A DNA stretch of 53,452 nucleotides from a beta proteobacterium AAP51 (GTDB taxonomy: Bacteria; Pseudomonadota; Gammaproteobacteria; Burkholderiales; Burkholderiaceae_C). The position numbers were made by a program, and so were the translations under genes. Below are positions 1-10,055 of this stretch, piece by piece (position 1 is the stretch's first letter; each line of letters starts with the position of its first letter). The DNA is taken from positions 1-53,452 of the forward strand of contig LJHT01000054.1 of assembly GCA_001295905.1 (NCBI GenBank). Reading direction: 5' to 3'. Under the pieces are notes generated by a model. The model did not search any database. It was not told the origin of the DNA and saw only the letters and a program-made list of their open reading frames with translations.

Positions 1-306
1 GCTGGCGCCGGCGGGCCGGTCCAGCACGCTGCTGCCGCCACCGGCCGGGCCCGTGGCGCGGCTGCTGCTGGCGTTGCTCATGTAGGCCAGGGCCAGCGTG
101 CAGACGAAGAACACCGTGGCCAGCGCGGCCGTCGAGCGCGAGAGGAAGTTCGCGCTGCCGGTTGCGCCGAAGAGGCTGCCCGAGGCGCCGCTTCCGAAGG
201 AAGCGCCCATGTCGGCGCCCTTGCCGTGCTGGATCAACACCAGGCCGATCATTGCCAGTGCTGCCAGCAGTTGCACGGCCAGGATCACGGTCATCCAGAT
301 TTGCAT
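1..306 (-). CDS. secG: Protein translocase subunit SecG, 3' end cut by the window edge
   Basis: SecG is the small non-essential subunit of the SecYEG inner-membrane channel and helps SecA-driven protein export. Reading down from the ATG at 306, the protein begins MQIWMTVILAVQLLAALAMI, then has the polar LIQHGKGADMGASFGSGASG stretch typical of SecG and a second hydrophobic segment near residues 60-75 (LATVFFVCTLALAY). The 102 visible codons are open to base 1, so the C-terminus is missing. It lies 28 bp downstream of tpiA on the same strand, the usual tpiA-secG order of proteobacteria, so the two probably share a transcript. Identity is secure; only the end is unknown. Confidence 0.93.
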   Translation of the reverse strand, partial: MQIWMTVILAVQLLAALAMIGLVLIQHGKGADMGASFGSGASGSLFGATGSANFLSRSTAALATVFFVCTLALAYMSNASSSRATGPAGGGSSVLDRPAGAS

Positions 307-334
307 GATGGGGAAACTCCAGGAACTAAAAGGA

Positions 335-1093
<759 letters not shown>

Positions 1094-1123
1094 GTTGCTG
1101 CTGTTCCTTGGTCGGTGTGGCTG

Positions 1124-2113
1124 TCAGGCCCAGCTCAGCACGATCTTGCCGACGTGCGTACTGGATTCCATCAGCCGGTGCGCCTCGGCCGCCTGCGCGG
1201 CGGGGAACACCTGGTGGATGACGGGTTGGATGCGGCCGGCTTCGATGAGCGGCCACACCTGCTGCTTCAGCGCCTGTGCCAGCACGGTCTTGTAGGCCAC
1301 CGAGCGCGGGCGCAGGGTGGAACCGGTGATGGCCAGGCGCTTGCGCAGCACCAGGCCGGCGTCGATGGCGCTGGCCGTGCCGCCCTGCACCGCAATCAGC
1401 GCCAGCCGACCGTCGTCGGCCATGCATTGCAGTTCGCGGGCGATGTAGTCGCCGGCCACCATGTCGAGCACCACGTTCGCGCCCAGCCCGCCCGTGAGGC
1501 GCCGGGTTTCGGCCACGAAGTCTTGCGTGCGGTAGTTGATGGCGTGGTCGGCGCCCAGCGCCACGCAGGCCGCGCACTTCTCGTCGCTGCCGGCCGTGAC
1601 GATGACCTGGCTACCGAAGGCCTTGGCCAGCTGGAGGGCCGCCACGCCGATGCCGCTGCTGCCGCCTTGCACCAGCAGCGTTTCACCCGGCTGCAGCCGG
1701 GCGATGTGAAAGACGTTCTGCCAGACGGTGAAGAAGGTCTCGGGCAGGCTGGCCGCCTGCACCATGTTCAAGCCCTTGGGCACCGGCAGGCACTGGCCCG
1801 CAGGCGCCACGCAGAACTCGGCGTAGCCACCACCGGCCACCAGCGCGCACACCGCATCGCCCAGAGCCAGCCCGGCAGCAGCCAGGTCTTCAGGCGCACC
1901 GCCGGCCACCGTACCGGCCACTTCCAGGCCCGGCAGGTCGCTCACGCCGGGCGGCATGGGGTAGAGGCCCTTGCGCTGCAGCACGTCGGGGCGGTTGACG
2001 CCCGAGGCCTGCACGGCGATCAACAGCTCACCCGCTCGCGCCGCGGGCTGCGGCCGTTCGCACGGCTGCAGCACCTCGGGCCCGCCAGGGGCGGTGATCT
2101 CTATGGCGCGCAT
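1124..2113 (-). CDS. NAD(P)H:quinone oxidoreductase, zinc-less MDR family (PIG3-like)
   Basis: A 329-residue medium-chain dehydrogenase/reductase expected to reduce quinones with NADPH in the cytosol. It opens MRAIEITAPGGPEVLQPCER, has the GroES-like half with ASGVNRPDVLQRKGLYP, and a nucleotide-binding GGSSGIG at about residues 150-156. The cysteine set that binds structural zinc in alcohol dehydrogenases is absent, as in the quinone oxidoreductase branch. It sits 26 bp after pnp and 30 bp before tpiA, a common betaproteobacterial arrangement. The physiological substrate cannot be told from sequence; the TP53I3/PIG3-type assignment rests on overall resemblance. Confidence 0.87.
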   Translation of the reverse strand: MRAIEITAPGGPEVLQPCERPQPAARAGELLIAVQASGVNRPDVLQRKGLYPMPPGVSDLPGLEVAGTVAGGAPEDLAAAGLALGDAVCALVAGGGYAEFCVAPAGQCLPVPKGLNMVQAASLPETFFTVWQNVFHIARLQPGETLLVQGGSSGIGVAALQLAKAFGSQVIVTAGSDEKCAACVALGADHAINYRTQDFVAETRRLTGGLGANVVLDMVAGDYIARELQCMADDGRLALIAVQGGTASAIDAGLVLRKRLAITGSTLRPRSVAYKTVLAQALKQQVWPLIEAGRIQPVIHQVFPAAQAAEAHRLMESSTHVGKIVLSWA

Positions 2114-2139
2114 GGGCAGCGGAATGGCAGGCGCCGACT

Positions 2140-4434
2140 TCAGTCCTGCTTCGGGGCTTCGTCGGCCACGGGCTGGGCCACCGGAGCGCCCTGCTCGCCA
2201 CCTTCGGCGGGCGCGGCATCGCGGCGGGGGCGGTCATCGCGGTCGCTGCGCTCGCGGCGGGGGCGGTCGTCACGGTCACGGCGGGGGCCGCGGTCGTTGC
2301 GGTCGCCACGCGGTTCGTAGCGCGGCTCTTCCATGCCCTCGGGGCGCTCGATCAGCGCCTTCATGCTCAGCTTGATGCGGCCCTTCTCGTCGGTCTCCAG
2401 CACCTTCACCTGCACGACCTGGCCTTCCTTGAGGAAGTCTTCCACGCGCTCGACGCGCTGGTGCGCGATCTGGCTGATGTGCAGCAGGCCGTCCTTGCCA
2501 GGCAGGATGTTGACGAGCGCGCCGAAGTCGAGAATCTTCGTCACGGCGCCTTCGTAGACCTTGCCGATCTCCGCCTCGGCGGTGATCTCGCTGATGCGCT
2601 TCAGCGCAAAGGCGGCCTTCTCGGCGTCGGTGGAGGCCACGGTGATGGTGCCGTCTTCGCCGATGTCGATGGTGCAACCGGTTTCCTCGGTCAGCGCGCG
2701 GATGGTGGCACCACCCTTGCCGATGACGTCGCGGATCTTTTCCTGGTTGATCTTCATCGTGTACAGGCGCGGGGCGAAGGGGCTCACCTCGGCCTTGGCG
2801 CCACCGACGGCTTCCACCATCTTGGCCAGGATGTGCAGGCGTGCTTCCTTGGCCTGCGCCAGCGCCACCTGCATGATTTCCTTGGTGATGCCCTGGATCT
2901 TGATGTCCATCTGCAGCGCGGTGATGCCACCGTTGGTGCCGGCCACCTTGAAGTCCATGTCGCCCAGGTGATCTTCGTCGCCCAGGATGTCCGTCAGCAC
3001 CGCGAAGCGGTTGCCTTCCTTGATCAGGCCCATGGCGATGCCGGCCACGTGCGCCTTCAGCGGCACACCGGCGTCCAGCATGCTCAGGCAGCCGCCGCAG
3101 ACGCTGGCCATCGACGAAGAGCCGTTGCTCTCGGTCACTTCAGAGACGATGCGCACGGTGTAGGGGAAGTCTTCCTTCTTCGGCAGCACCGCCACCAGGG
3201 CGCGCTTGGCGAGGCGGCCATGGCCGATTTCGCGGCGCTTGGGCGTGCCGAAACGGCCGGCTTCGCCCGTGGCGAAGGGCGGCATGTTGTAGTGCAGCAT
3301 GAAGGTGTCGGTGAACTCGCCCGACAGCGCGTCGATGCGCTGCGCATCGCGGTCGGTGCCCAGCGTGGCCACCACCAGCGCCTGCGTCTCGCCGCGCGTG
3401 AACAGCGAAGAGCCGTGCGTGCGCGGCAGCACGCCGTTGCGGATTTCGATGGCACGCACGGTGCGCGTGTCGCGGCCGTCGATGCGCGGTTCGCCCGAGA
3501 GAATCTGGCCGCGCACGAGGCGGGCTTCGATTTCGAACAGCAGCGTTTCCACCTTCACGCTGTCGAACTCCACGCCCTCGGCCTTCAGCGCACTGAAGAC
3601 GTTGGCATAGGCTTCGCGCGTGGCCTGGGTGCGGGCCTGCTTGCTGCGAATCTGGTAGGCGGCGCGCAGCGGCTCTTCGGCCAGTGCGGCGATCTTCGCG
3701 ATCAACGCTTCGTCCTTGGCCGGCGGCTGCCAGTCCCACACCGGCTTGCCGGCGTCGCGCACCAGTTCGTTGATGGCGGCGATGGCGATCTTGCCCTGGT
3801 CGTGGCCGTAGACCACGGCGCCCAGCATCACTTCTTCGGTCAGCTGGTCGGCTTCAGACTCGACCATCAGCACGGCGGCTTCGGTGCCGGCCACCACCAG
3901 GTCGAGCTGGCTTTCGGTGAGCTGGGTCTTGCCCGGGTTCAGCACGTACTGGCCGTTGATGTAGCCCACGCGCGCGGCGCCGATGGGGCCGCTGAAGGGA
4001 ATGCCGCTGATCGACAGCGCAGCGCTGGTGCCGATCATGGCGGCGATGTCGGCCTGCACCTCGGGGTTCAGGCTCACGACGTGCACGATGACCTGCACCT
4101 CGTTGTAGAAGCCTTCGGGGAACAGCGGGCGGATGGGGCGGTCGATGAGGCGGCAGGTGAGGATTTCCTGCTCGCTGGGGCGGCCTTCGCGCTTGAAGAA
4201 GCTGCCCGGAATCTTGCCGGCGGCGTAGCTCTTCTCGGTGTAGTCCACCGTCAGCGGGAAGAAGTCTTGGCCGGCCTTGGCGCTCTTGCTCGCCACCACG
4301 GTGGCCAGCACCACGGTGCCGTCGATGTCCACCATCACGGCGCCGCTGGCCTGGCGAGCGATCTCGCCGGTTTCCAGCGTCACGGTGTGCTGGCCCCAGG
4401 TGAAGGTCTTGGTGATCTTGTTGAACATGGTCAT
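2140..4434 (-). CDS. pnp: Polyribonucleotide nucleotidyltransferase (PNPase)
   Basis: A 3'-to-5' phosphorolytic exoribonuclease, trimeric and usually part of the RNA degradosome. Two RNase PH domains fill most of the first 540 residues; the second carries the acidic [16 protein letters not shown] segment with metal-binding aspartates near residue 490. A KH domain ([20 protein letters not shown]) and an S1 domain ([20 protein letters not shown]) follow. The tail is rich in Arg and Asp repeats ([16 protein letters not shown]), a disordered extension common in beta- and gammaproteobacteria and likely to hold partners or RNA. The start is the ATG at 4434 or the one at 4428. It follows rpsO with a hairpin-bearing spacer, as in many bacteria where RNase III cleavage controls pnp. 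Confidence 0.97.
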   Translation of the reverse strand: MTMFNKITKTFTWGQHTVTLETGEIARQASGAVMVDIDGTVVLATVVASKSAKAGQDFFPLTVDYTEKSYAAGKIPGSFFKREGRPSEQEILTCRLIDRPIRPLFPEGFYNEVQVIVHVVSLNPEVQADIAAMIGTSAALSISGIPFSGPIGAARVGYINGQYVLNPGKTQLTESQLDLVVAGTEAAVLMVESEADQLTEEVMLGAVVYGHDQGKIAIAAINELVRDAGKPVWDWQPPAKDEALIAKIAALAEEPLRAAYQIRSKQARTQATREAYANVFSALKAEGVEFDSVKVETLLFEIEARLVRGQILSGEPRIDGRDTRTVRAIEIRNGVLPRTHGSSLFTRGETQALVVATLGTDRDAQRIDALSGEFTDTFMLHYNMPPFATGEAGRFGTPKRREIGHGRLAKRALVAVLPKKEDFPYTVRIVSEVTESNGSSSMASVCGGCLSMLDAGVPLKAHVAGIAMGLIKEGNRFAVLTDILGDEDHLGDMDFKVAGTNGGITALQMDIKIQGITKEIMQVALAQAKEARLHILAKMVEAVGGAKAEVSPFAPRLYTMKINQEKIRDVIGKGGATIRALTEETGCTIDIGEDGTITVASTDAEKAAFALKRISEITAEAEIGKVYEGAVTKILDFGALVNILPGKDGLLHISQIAHQRVERVEDFLKEGQVVQVKVLETDEKGRIKLSMKALIERPEGMEEPRYEPRGDRNDRGPRRDRDDRPRRERSDRDDRPRRDAAPAEGGEQGAPVAQPVADEAPKQD

Positions 4435-4471
4435 GCGATGTCTTCCTTCGAAGTGGTGGGCAGCGTCATGC

Positions 4472-4507
4472 CATTCCAGTGAAACCCTCGTGGGTGCCGT
4501 TGGAATG
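4472..4507 (-). promoter_or_regulatory. Hairpin between rpsO and pnp, candidate RNase III processing site
   Basis: Bases 4472-4478 (CATTCCA) are the exact reverse complement of 4501-4507 (TGGAATG), so the pnp leader on the minus strand can fold into a stem starting about 38 nt before the pnp ATG. In E. coli the corresponding rpsO-pnp leader stem is cut by RNase III and then by PNPase to autoregulate pnp. That the same happens here is inference from position and shape. Confidence 0.45.
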
Positions 4508-4578
4508 ACACAGCAAATGCGGCCCGTTGGCGGAACAGATGCGATCAGCGGGGTGCCACGGGCACCCCGCTGGCGGGT

Positions 4579-4848
4579 TTACTTGCGCAGGCCGAGCTTG
4601 GCGATCAGGGCCGTATAGCGATCGGGCGCACGGTCCTTCAGGTAGGTCAGCAGGCGCTTGCGGGCGTTGACCATCTTCAGCAGGCCGCGGCGGCCGTGGT
4701 GGTCGTGCTTGTGCTGCTTGAAGTGCGGCGTCAGTTCGTTGATGCGCGCGGTGAGCAGTGCAACCTGCACCTCGGGGCTGCCGGTGTCGGCGGGGCCGCG
4801 GGCGTTGTCCTTGACGATGTCGGCCTTGATGGCGGTGGCGAGAGTCAT
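4579..4848 (-). CDS. rpsO: 30S ribosomal protein S15
   Basis: Primary binder of the central domain of 16S rRNA in the small subunit. The 89-residue length is the norm, and the conserved [50 protein letters not shown] core is all present (positions about 20-70, split here by no gap). The ATG at 4848 has a GGAAAT stretch just upstream. It heads the rpsO-pnp-qor-tpiA-secG transcription unit, and its leader carries a strong stem (separate entry). Confidence 0.97.
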   Translation of the reverse strand: MTLATAIKADIVKDNARGPADTGSPEVQVALLTARINELTPHFKQHKHDHHGRRGLLKMVNARKRLLTYLKDRAPDRYTALIAKLGLRK

Positions 4849-4872
4849 GCGATTTCCTTGTGTTTTCTTTTT

Positions 4873-4935
4873 GGAAACCGCAGATCGGGCGGCATGGCCC
4901 CATCGACGCCCTCAGTTTCGGCGCCTGCGGTTTCC
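4873..4935 (-). promoter_or_regulatory. Perfect 11-bp stem in the rpsO leader, candidate autoregulatory structure
   Basis: On the minus strand GGAAACCGCAG (4935-4925) pairs without mismatch with CTGCGGTTTCC (4883-4873), enclosing a 41-nt loop. The 3' arm is followed by an A-rich run and the rpsO ribosome-binding site, so the stem sits within about 25 nt of the start codon. Leader structures of several unrelated designs let S15 repress its own translation in other bacteria; whether this stem does so is inference. Confidence 0.5.
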
Positions 4936-5023
4936 GGGTTGGACTTGCGGTCACCAGTGAAACCGACCGGTGCCGTGCTCTCTGCATCAGCCAGGGCGCA
5001 CCCCAAATTCCGCAGAGCAGCCG

Positions 5024-5029
5024 AGTATA
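5024..5029 (-). promoter_or_regulatory. Candidate -10 element for rpsO
   Basis: The minus strand reads TATACT here (preceded by GGGATA), five of six matches to the sigma-70 consensus and one of the few AT-rich spots between rpsO and tsaD. Transcription starting near 5017 would give a leader of about 170 nt containing the perfect stem at 4873-4935. I see no good -35 at the right spacing. Confidence 0.45.
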
Positions 5030-5098
5030 TCCCGGCCGCCACCGCCCTTGGCAGGCCGCCGGGCAGTGCGCGCGGCGCCCTGCCGGGGTCTGCCCGTC

Positions 5099-6166
5099 TC
5101 AGGCAGCGGCCACCCCCCCGGCGCCCACGTCGGCCAGCGGCCAGCGCGGGCGCACGTCGAAGGCGCCGTCGGTCTGCAGCGTGGCCAGGCCGTGCTGCAG
5201 GCGCAGCGCCGCGGCCAGCGCGATCATTGCGCCGTTGTCGGTGCACAGCGCCAGCGGCGGGTAGTGCACCCGGGCGCCCAGGCGCGCGGCGCCGGCATCG
5301 AGCTGCTGGCGCAGGCGCAGGTTGGCGCCCACGCCACCGGCCACCACCAGGCGGCGCGCGCCGGTTTCCTTCAGCGCCTTCAGCGATTTCGCCACCAGCA
5401 CGTCGACGATGGCGGCCTGCGTGCTGGCCGCCAGGTCGCGGCAGGCAGCCTGCGAGGGCGCCGGGCCCAGCTTGCGGTGCTGCGTCATCACGGCCGTCTT
5501 CAGGCCGGCGAAGCTGAAGTCGAGGTCGCCGCTGTGCAGCAGCGGGCGCGGCAGCGGGTAGGCTTTTTCATCGCCCAGGGCGGCCAGGCGCGCGAGCGCG
5601 GGGCCACCCGGGTAGCCCAGGCCCAGCAGCTTGGCGCTCTTGTCGAAGGCTTCGCCTGCGGCGTCGTCGATGGTCTCGCCCAGCAGGGTGTAGCGGCCCA
5701 CGCCTTCCACTTGCATCAGCTGCGTGTGGCCGCCCGAAACCAGCAGGGCAACGAAGGGAAACTCCGGCGCACCGCCTTCTTCAACCGTGGCCAGGAAGGG
5801 CGAAAGCAGATGCCCTTCCAGGTGATGCACGCCCAGCGCCGGCTTGCCCAGGGCCGCCGCCAGCGCCACTGCCACACCTGCGCCCACCAGCAGGGCGCCG
5901 GCCAGCCCGGGGCCGCGGGTGTAGGCCACGAGGTCCACCTCGGCCAGCGTGCAGCCGGCCTGGGCCATCACCTGCCGGGCCAGCGGCAGCACGCGGCGGA
6001 TGTGGTCGCGTGAGGCCAGCTCGGGCACCACGCCGCCGTAGGCCGCGTGCATGTCCACCTGGCTGTGCAGCGCTTCGGCCAGCAGGCGCGGTACGCCGCC
6101 GGGCTGCGTTTCCACCAGCGCCACGCCGGTTTCATCGCAGGAAGACTCGAAGCCCAGTACTTTCAT
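5099..6166 (-). CDS. tsaD: tRNA N6-threonylcarbamoyladenosine transferase TsaD
   Basis: Transfers the threonylcarbamoyl group to A37 of ANN-decoding tRNAs, acting with TsaB and TsaE in the cytoplasm. The 355-residue protein opens [19 protein letters not shown], the hallmark of the family, and has the metal-binding HHLEGH at about residues 114-119 and the ASKH-fold SGGHTQLM and [13 protein letters not shown] segments. I chose the ATG at 6166; an upstream in-frame start at 6235 would only add a low-complexity non-conserved stretch. It runs towards rpsO but is separated from it by 250 bp holding the rpsO promoter and leader. The C-terminus is slightly longer than in E. coli. Confidence 0.95.
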   Translation of the reverse strand: MKVLGFESSCDETGVALVETQPGGVPRLLAEALHSQVDMHAAYGGVVPELASRDHIRRVLPLARQVMAQAGCTLAEVDLVAYTRGPGLAGALLVGAGVAVALAAALGKPALGVHHLEGHLLSPFLATVEEGGAPEFPFVALLVSGGHTQLMQVEGVGRYTLLGETIDDAAGEAFDKSAKLLGLGYPGGPALARLAALGDEKAYPLPRPLLHSGDLDFSFAGLKTAVMTQHRKLGPAPSQAACRDLAASTQAAIVDVLVAKSLKALKETGARRLVVAGGVGANLRLRQQLDAGAARLGARVHYPPLALCTDNGAMIALAAALRLQHGLATLQTDGAFDVRPRWPLADVGAGGVAAA

Positions 6167-6245
6167 CAGAGGCAGTCTATCGGCGCGGCCGCCGCGATGA
6201 GATGCGCCAGGGCCGCCGTGGCACGTGCCTTGCAAGGAGACCGGT

Positions 6246-6332
6246 GACGCTTTCGAGCGTCTGTCTATCTCCTCAGCAGGGCATGAGCCCTTATGCAGCC
6301 TCCCTGGCGCACGCCAGGGAGGTTCTTTTTTT
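6246..6332 (+). ncRNA. Candidate intergenic small RNA with three consecutive stems
   Basis: Between the minus-strand genes tsaD and fdx, the plus strand shows three stems in a row: GACGCT-TTCG-AGCGTC (6246-6261), GGGC-ATGA-GCCC (6279-6290), and a 10-bp terminator stem (6299-6322) followed by TTCTTTTTTT. The single-stranded piece between the first two contains CTCCTC, which could pair with Shine-Dalgarno sequences. No plus-strand gene precedes the terminator, so it must end an unannotated transcript or be fortuitous. I could not identify a promoter, so the 5' end is uncertain. The family is not one I can name. Confidence 0.5.
6299..6332 (+). terminator. Rho-independent terminator of the candidate sRNA
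   Basis: CCTCCCTGGC (6299-6308) and GCCAGGGAGG (6313-6322) form a perfect 10-bp stem with a GCAC loop, followed directly by TTCTTTTTTT. The T-run is on the plus strand only, so it does not serve fdx or tsaD, which read the other way. Confidence 0.8.
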
Positions 6333-6389
6333 GGTGCGCCCCACTCACCCTGGTGCGCGCTGCGCCCCAGTTCCGAGCGCCAGCTGCGC

Positions 6390-6728
6390 CTAGTGGTTCT
6401 CGCGCGCGTGGTTGATGGTGTACTTCGGAATCTCGATCGTGAGGTCGGTGTCGGCCACCAGGGCCTGGCAGCTGAGGCGCGATACCGGCGTCAGCCCCCA
6501 GGCCTTGTCGAGCAGGTCTTCCTCGATCTCGTCGATCTCACCCAGCGAGTTGAAGCCTTCCTTCACCACCACGTGGCAGGTGGTGCAGGCCGCGCTCATC
6601 TCGCAGGCGTGCTCGATGGCGATGCCGTTTTCCAGCAGGGCTTCGCAGATCGAGGTGCCGGTGGGTGCTTCGATGGTGTCGCCCTGGGGGCAGAGCTCGG
6701 CGTGGGGCAGGATGCGGATGACGGGCAT
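6390..6728 (-). CDS. fdx: Isc-type [2Fe-2S] ferredoxin
   Basis: Electron donor for iron-sulfur cluster assembly on IscU. The 112-residue protein has the adrenodoxin-type cluster ligands Cys42, Cys48, Cys51 ([12 protein letters not shown]) and Cys87 (SRLSCQAL). It is the last gene of the isc operon, 26 bp after hscA. The iscX gene that ends the operon in E. coli is not seen downstream; instead there is the opposite-strand sRNA candidate and then tsaD. Confidence 0.95.
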   Translation of the reverse strand: MPVIRILPHAELCPQGDTIEAPTGTSICEALLENGIAIEHACEMSAACTTCHVVVKEGFNSLGEIDEIEEDLLDKAWGLTPVSRLSCQALVADTDLTIEIPKYTINHARENH

Positions 6729-6754
6729 GGCGGTGTGTTCTTTCCTGAGCGCAC

Positions 6755-8626
6755 TCAGACTTCTTCCAGGCGGCGGCCGGCCAGCGCCTGGCGTATGCCC
6801 TGGTTCATGCGGGCGGCCGCGAAGGCCTCGGTGCCCTCGGCCAGCGCCTTGACGGCGGCTTCCACGGCCTCGGCATCGGCGCCCTGCGCCGCGGTCTGGC
6901 AGGCGCTGATCAAGGCCTGCAGTTCGGCGCGTTCGGCTTCGCTCAGCAGCGCGCCGTCGGCGGCCAGCGCGGCTTGCGTGGCCAGCACCATGCGTTCGGC
7001 TTCCACTTGCGCCTCGCGCAGCTTGCGTGCGGCCATGTCGCCTTCGGCGTGCACGAAGCTGTCTTTCAGCATCTGTGCAATCTGTTCGTCGCCCAGGCCG
7101 TAGCTGGGCTTCACGGTGACGGCGGCTTCCACGCCGCTGGTGAGTTCACGCGCGCTCACCTGCAGCAGGCCGTCGGCGTCGACCTGGAAGGTGACGCGGA
7201 TGCGCGCCGCGCCCGCCACCATGGGCGGGATGCCGCGCAACTCGAAACGCGCCAGGCTGCGGCATTCGCTGACCAGGTCGCGCTCGCCCTGAAGCACGTG
7301 GATGGCCATGGCCGTCTGGCCGTCCTTGAAGGTGGTGAACTCCTGGGCCTTGGCCACCGGCAGCGTGGTGTTGCGCTCGATGACGCGTTCGACCAGCCCG
7401 CCCATCGTTTCCAGCCCCAGGCTGAGCGCGATGACGTCGAGCAGCAGCAGTTCGCCATCCTTGGCATTGCCCGCCAGCGCGTTGGCCTGGATGGCCGCGC
7501 CGATGGCGACCACCTCGTCGGGGTTCACGTTGGTGAGCACCTGGCCCGGCCATTCGGCGCCGAAGAGTTCCTGCACCGCGGCGCGCACGGCGGGCATGCG
7601 CGTGCTGCCGCCCACCATCACCACGCCCTGCACCTCGTTGCGCGTGAGCTTGGCATCGCGCAGCACCTTGCGCACGGCGGCCAGGGTGCGGTCGATCAGC
7701 GGACGCGCCAGCGTTTCGAGCTGGCTGCGCGTGAGCGGCACTTCCACCGGCCCGCCGGCCAGGCGGGCCTGCCAGAGCGTGCTGTCGGCGCTGCTGAGTG
7801 TTTCCTTGGCGCTGCGCGCGGCCACGAGCGCGGCGCGCTTGTCGTGGGCGCTGGTGGCGGCCACGCCGGCCTGGGCCAGCGCCCAGTCGGCCACGGCGTG
7901 GTCGATGTCGTCGCCGCCCAGCGCGGCATCGCCGCCGGTGGCCACCACCTCGAAGACGCCCTGGGTCAGGCGCAGCAGGCTGATGTCGAAGGTGCCGCCG
8001 CCCAGGTCGTAGACGGCGTAGAGGCCTTCGCTGCCGTGGTCCAGCCCGTAGGCCACGGCGGCGGCGGTAGGTTCGCTGATGAGGCGCAGCACGTTCAGGC
8101 CGGCCAGCTGTGCGGCGTCTTTCGTGGCCTGGCGCTGGGCGTCGTCGAAATAGGCTGGCACGGTGATGACGGCACCAAAGATCTCGTCGGTGTCGAAGCT
8201 GTCTTCGGCGCGCTGGCGAAGCGCAGCCAGGATCTCGGCACTCACCTCCACCGGCGTCTTGGCGCCTTCGCGCGTTTCGATGGCCAGCATGCCGGCACCG
8301 TCGACAAACCGGTAGGGCAGCTTCTCGGTGCCCGCCACATCGGCCAGCTTGCGGCCCATGAAACGCTTGACCGAGACAATGGTGTTTTCCGGGTCTTCGG
8401 CCTGTGCGGCCAGGGCCTCGGCGCCTATCTGCCGGCGGCCGCCCTCCAGGTAACGCACGGCCGACGGCAGCAGGAGCCGGCCTTGTGCATCCGGCAGACA
8501 TTCGGCCACGCCGTGGCGCACGGCGGCCAGTAGCGAGTGCGTGGTGCCCAGGTCGATGCCCACCGCAATGCGGCGCTGGTGGGGGTCGGGCGCTTGGCCG
8601 GGTTCGGAAATCTGCAGCAGGGCCAT
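6755..8626 (-). CDS. hscA: Fe-S protein assembly chaperone HscA
   Basis: A specialised Hsp70 that, with HscB, helps release clusters from IscU at the cost of ATP. The 623 residues match the family. The nucleotide-binding half starts near residue 20 with [16 protein letters not shown] and has the Hsp70 signatures [13 protein letters not shown] and [17 protein letters not shown]; the substrate-binding half has the inter-domain linker region [18 protein letters not shown] around residue 390. It follows hscB by 27 bp and precedes fdx. DnaK itself is excluded by the isc context and the shorter, non-acidic C-terminus. Confidence 0.95.
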   Translation of the reverse strand: MALLQISEPGQAPDPHQRRIAVGIDLGTTHSLLAAVRHGVAECLPDAQGRLLLPSAVRYLEGGRRQIGAEALAAQAEDPENTIVSVKRFMGRKLADVAGTEKLPYRFVDGAGMLAIETREGAKTPVEVSAEILAALRQRAEDSFDTDEIFGAVITVPAYFDDAQRQATKDAAQLAGLNVLRLISEPTAAAVAYGLDHGSEGLYAVYDLGGGTFDISLLRLTQGVFEVVATGGDAALGGDDIDHAVADWALAQAGVAATSAHDKRAALVAARSAKETLSSADSTLWQARLAGGPVEVPLTRSQLETLARPLIDRTLAAVRKVLRDAKLTRNEVQGVVMVGGSTRMPAVRAAVQELFGAEWPGQVLTNVNPDEVVAIGAAIQANALAGNAKDGELLLLDVIALSLGLETMGGLVERVIERNTTLPVAKAQEFTTFKDGQTAMAIHVLQGERDLVSECRSLARFELRGIPPMVAGAARIRVTFQVDADGLLQVSARELTSGVEAAVTVKPSYGLGDEQIAQMLKDSFVHAEGDMAARKLREAQVEAERMVLATQAALAADGALLSEAERAELQALISACQTAAQGADAEAVEAAVKALAEGTEAFAAARMNQGIRQALAGRRLEEV

Positions 8627-8653
8627 GTTCGTGTGCTTCTTGGGCGCCGGGCT

Positions 8654-9178
8654 TCAGCGCGTGGGGTCCAGGGTTTCCAGGCGGTTTTCGATGTCCTGGC
8701 GGAAACGGGCCAGGAACATCAGCGCGCGCACCAGGGCCGCCGCAGCGGTGGCGTTGTTCTCTTCGTCCAGCAGGCGGGTCAGTTCGGCCTGCATCTTGCC
8801 TTCTTCGGCGGCCATCTCGGCATCCAGGGCCTCGACGGCGGCCAGCGACCCGGCTTCTTCCAGGGCCTCGCGCCAGGCCATCTGCTGCATGAGGAAGGCC
8901 GCCGGCATCGCGGTGTTGCGTTCGGCGTCCACGGCCACGCCGCGCAGTGCGCACAAGGTGGTGGCGCGGCTGAGCGGGTCTTTCAGCCGGGTGTAGGCCT
9001 CGTTCACGCGCACGGCCCACTGCATGGCCACACGCTGTGCGGCGGCCCCTTCGTGGGCAAAGCGGTCGGGGTGCACCTGGGCCTGCAGTTCACGCCGGCG
9101 CGCGTCGAGTTCGGCGCGGTCCAGTGCCTGCCGCGCGGGCAGGCCGAAAAGCGTGAAATCGTCGTCGCCCAGTTGCAT
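8654..9178 (-). CDS. hscB: Fe-S assembly co-chaperone HscB (J-domain protein)
   Basis: J-domain partner that delivers IscU to HscA and stimulates its ATPase. The ATG at 9178 gives MQLGDDDFTLFGLPARQALD and a 174-residue protein of normal length, with the HPD motif at about residues 36-38. A longer reading upstream to 9304 only adds non-conserved residues running through an apparent hairpin. The C-terminal helical half binds IscU in characterised homologues. It is preceded by a 101-bp gap after iscA, the largest inside the iscS-fdx run, which contains a terminator-like structure. Confidence 0.93.
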   Translation of the reverse strand: MQLGDDDFTLFGLPARQALDRAELDARRRELQAQVHPDRFAHEGAAAQRVAMQWAVRVNEAYTRLKDPLSRATTLCALRGVAVDAERNTAMPAAFLMQQMAWREALEEAGSLAAVEALDAEMAAEEGKMQAELTRLLDEENNATAAAALVRALMFLARFRQDIENRLETLDPTR

Positions 9179-9187
9179 GGCCAGATC

Positions 9188-9221
9188 AAAAAAAGGCAAG
9201 GCGCGGCTGGGTGGCCGCGCC
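9188..9221 (-). promoter_or_regulatory. Terminator-like stem and U-run between iscA and hscB, candidate attenuator
   Basis: On the minus strand an 8-bp GGCGCGGC/GCCGCGCC stem (9221-9214 with 9207-9200) is followed after 5 nt by a run of seven T (9194-9188), ending only 9 nt before the hscB ATG. The spacer between stem and T-run makes it a poor full terminator. It could give partial read-through so that the hscBA-fdx part is expressed less than iscRSUA, or be a processing site. Inference from structure only. Confidence 0.4.
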
Positions 9222-9279
9222 CGGTGCCGGATGCCCCGAAGTGATAGCCCCGGACAATGACCCCGAACGGGGTGCGCGC

Positions 9280-9603
9280 CTAGACGCGGAAAGACTCTCC
9301 GCACCCGCAGCGGTCTTTCTCGCGCGGGTTGAAGAACTTGAAGCCCTCGTTCAGGCCCTCGCGCACGAAGTCGAGTTCGGTGCCGTCGATGTAGGGCAGG
9401 CTTTTGGGATCGACCAGCACTTTCACGCCGTGGTCCTCGAAGACCACGTCTTCCGGCGCCACGTCGTCAGCGTATTCCAGCTTGTAAGCCAGGCCCGAAC
9501 AACCGGTGGTCTTCACGCCCAGGCGCACGCCCACGCCCTTGCCGCGCCGGCCCAGGTAGCGTGTGACGTGCCGCGCTGCGGCTTCGGTCAGGGTGACAGC
9601 CAT
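9280..9603 (-). CDS. iscA: Iron-sulfur cluster assembly/carrier protein IscA
   Basis: An A-type carrier that receives clusters from IscU and passes them to target proteins. The 107 residues have the three invariant cysteines, Cys35 (TTGCSGLAY) and the C-terminal Cys99 and Cys101 (RCGCGESF). The ATG at 9603 is chosen because it gives the normal [13 protein letters not shown] start; a longer frame beyond it overlaps iscU. Eight bases separate it from iscU. The C-terminal CGCGESF form is the IscA/ErpA type, and the isc operon position makes IscA the better call. Confidence 0.94.
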   Translation of the reverse strand: MAVTLTEAAARHVTRYLGRRGKGVGVRLGVKTTGCSGLAYKLEYADDVAPEDVVFEDHGVKVLVDPKSLPYIDGTELDFVREGLNEGFKFFNPREKDRCGCGESFRV

Positions 9604-9611
9604 GGCGTTGC

Positions 9612-10022
9612 TCAGTGCGCCGAAGCTTCGCCCGTGGCCTCGCCGTGCCGTGACTTGTAGTCGTTCACGGCGGCCTTGATGGCGTCCTCGGCCAGGATGC
9701 TGCAGTGGATCTTCACCGGCGGCAGCGCCAGTTCCTCGGCGATCTGCGTGTTCTTGATGGTGACGGCTTCGTCCAGCGTCTTGCCCTTGACCCATTCCGT
9801 CACCAGCGAGCTGGAGGCGATGGCCGAACCGCAGCCGTAGGTCTTGAAGCGCGCGTCTTCGATCAGGCCGGTGACCGGATTGACCTTGATCTGCAGCTTC
9901 ATCACGTCGCCGCAGGCCGGCGCGCCGACCATGCCGGTGCCGACGGTGTCATCACCCTTGTCGAAGCTGCCGACGTTGCGGGGGTTCTCGTAGTGCTCAA
10001 CGACTTTTTCGCTGTAGGCCAT
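9612..10022 (-). CDS. iscU: Iron-sulfur cluster scaffold protein IscU
   Basis: Scaffold on which IscS-derived sulfur and iron are assembled into [2Fe-2S] clusters. The 136-residue protein carries the three ligand cysteines at Cys37 ([10 protein letters not shown]), Cys64 ([10 protein letters not shown]) and Cys107 ([12 protein letters not shown]), with Asp39 after the first, and the LPPVKIHC segment (residues 100-107) recognised by HscA in characterised homologues. It sits between iscS (33 bp) and iscA (8 bp). Confidence 0.97.
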   Translation of the reverse strand: MAYSEKVVEHYENPRNVGSFDKGDDTVGTGMVGAPACGDVMKLQIKVNPVTGLIEDARFKTYGCGSAIASSSLVTEWVKGKTLDEAVTIKNTQIAEELALPPVKIHCSILAEDAIKAAVNDYKSRHGEATGEASAH

Positions 10023-10055
10023 GGTGTGTGCTCCTTGTTGTTCTGGGGACGCGGG

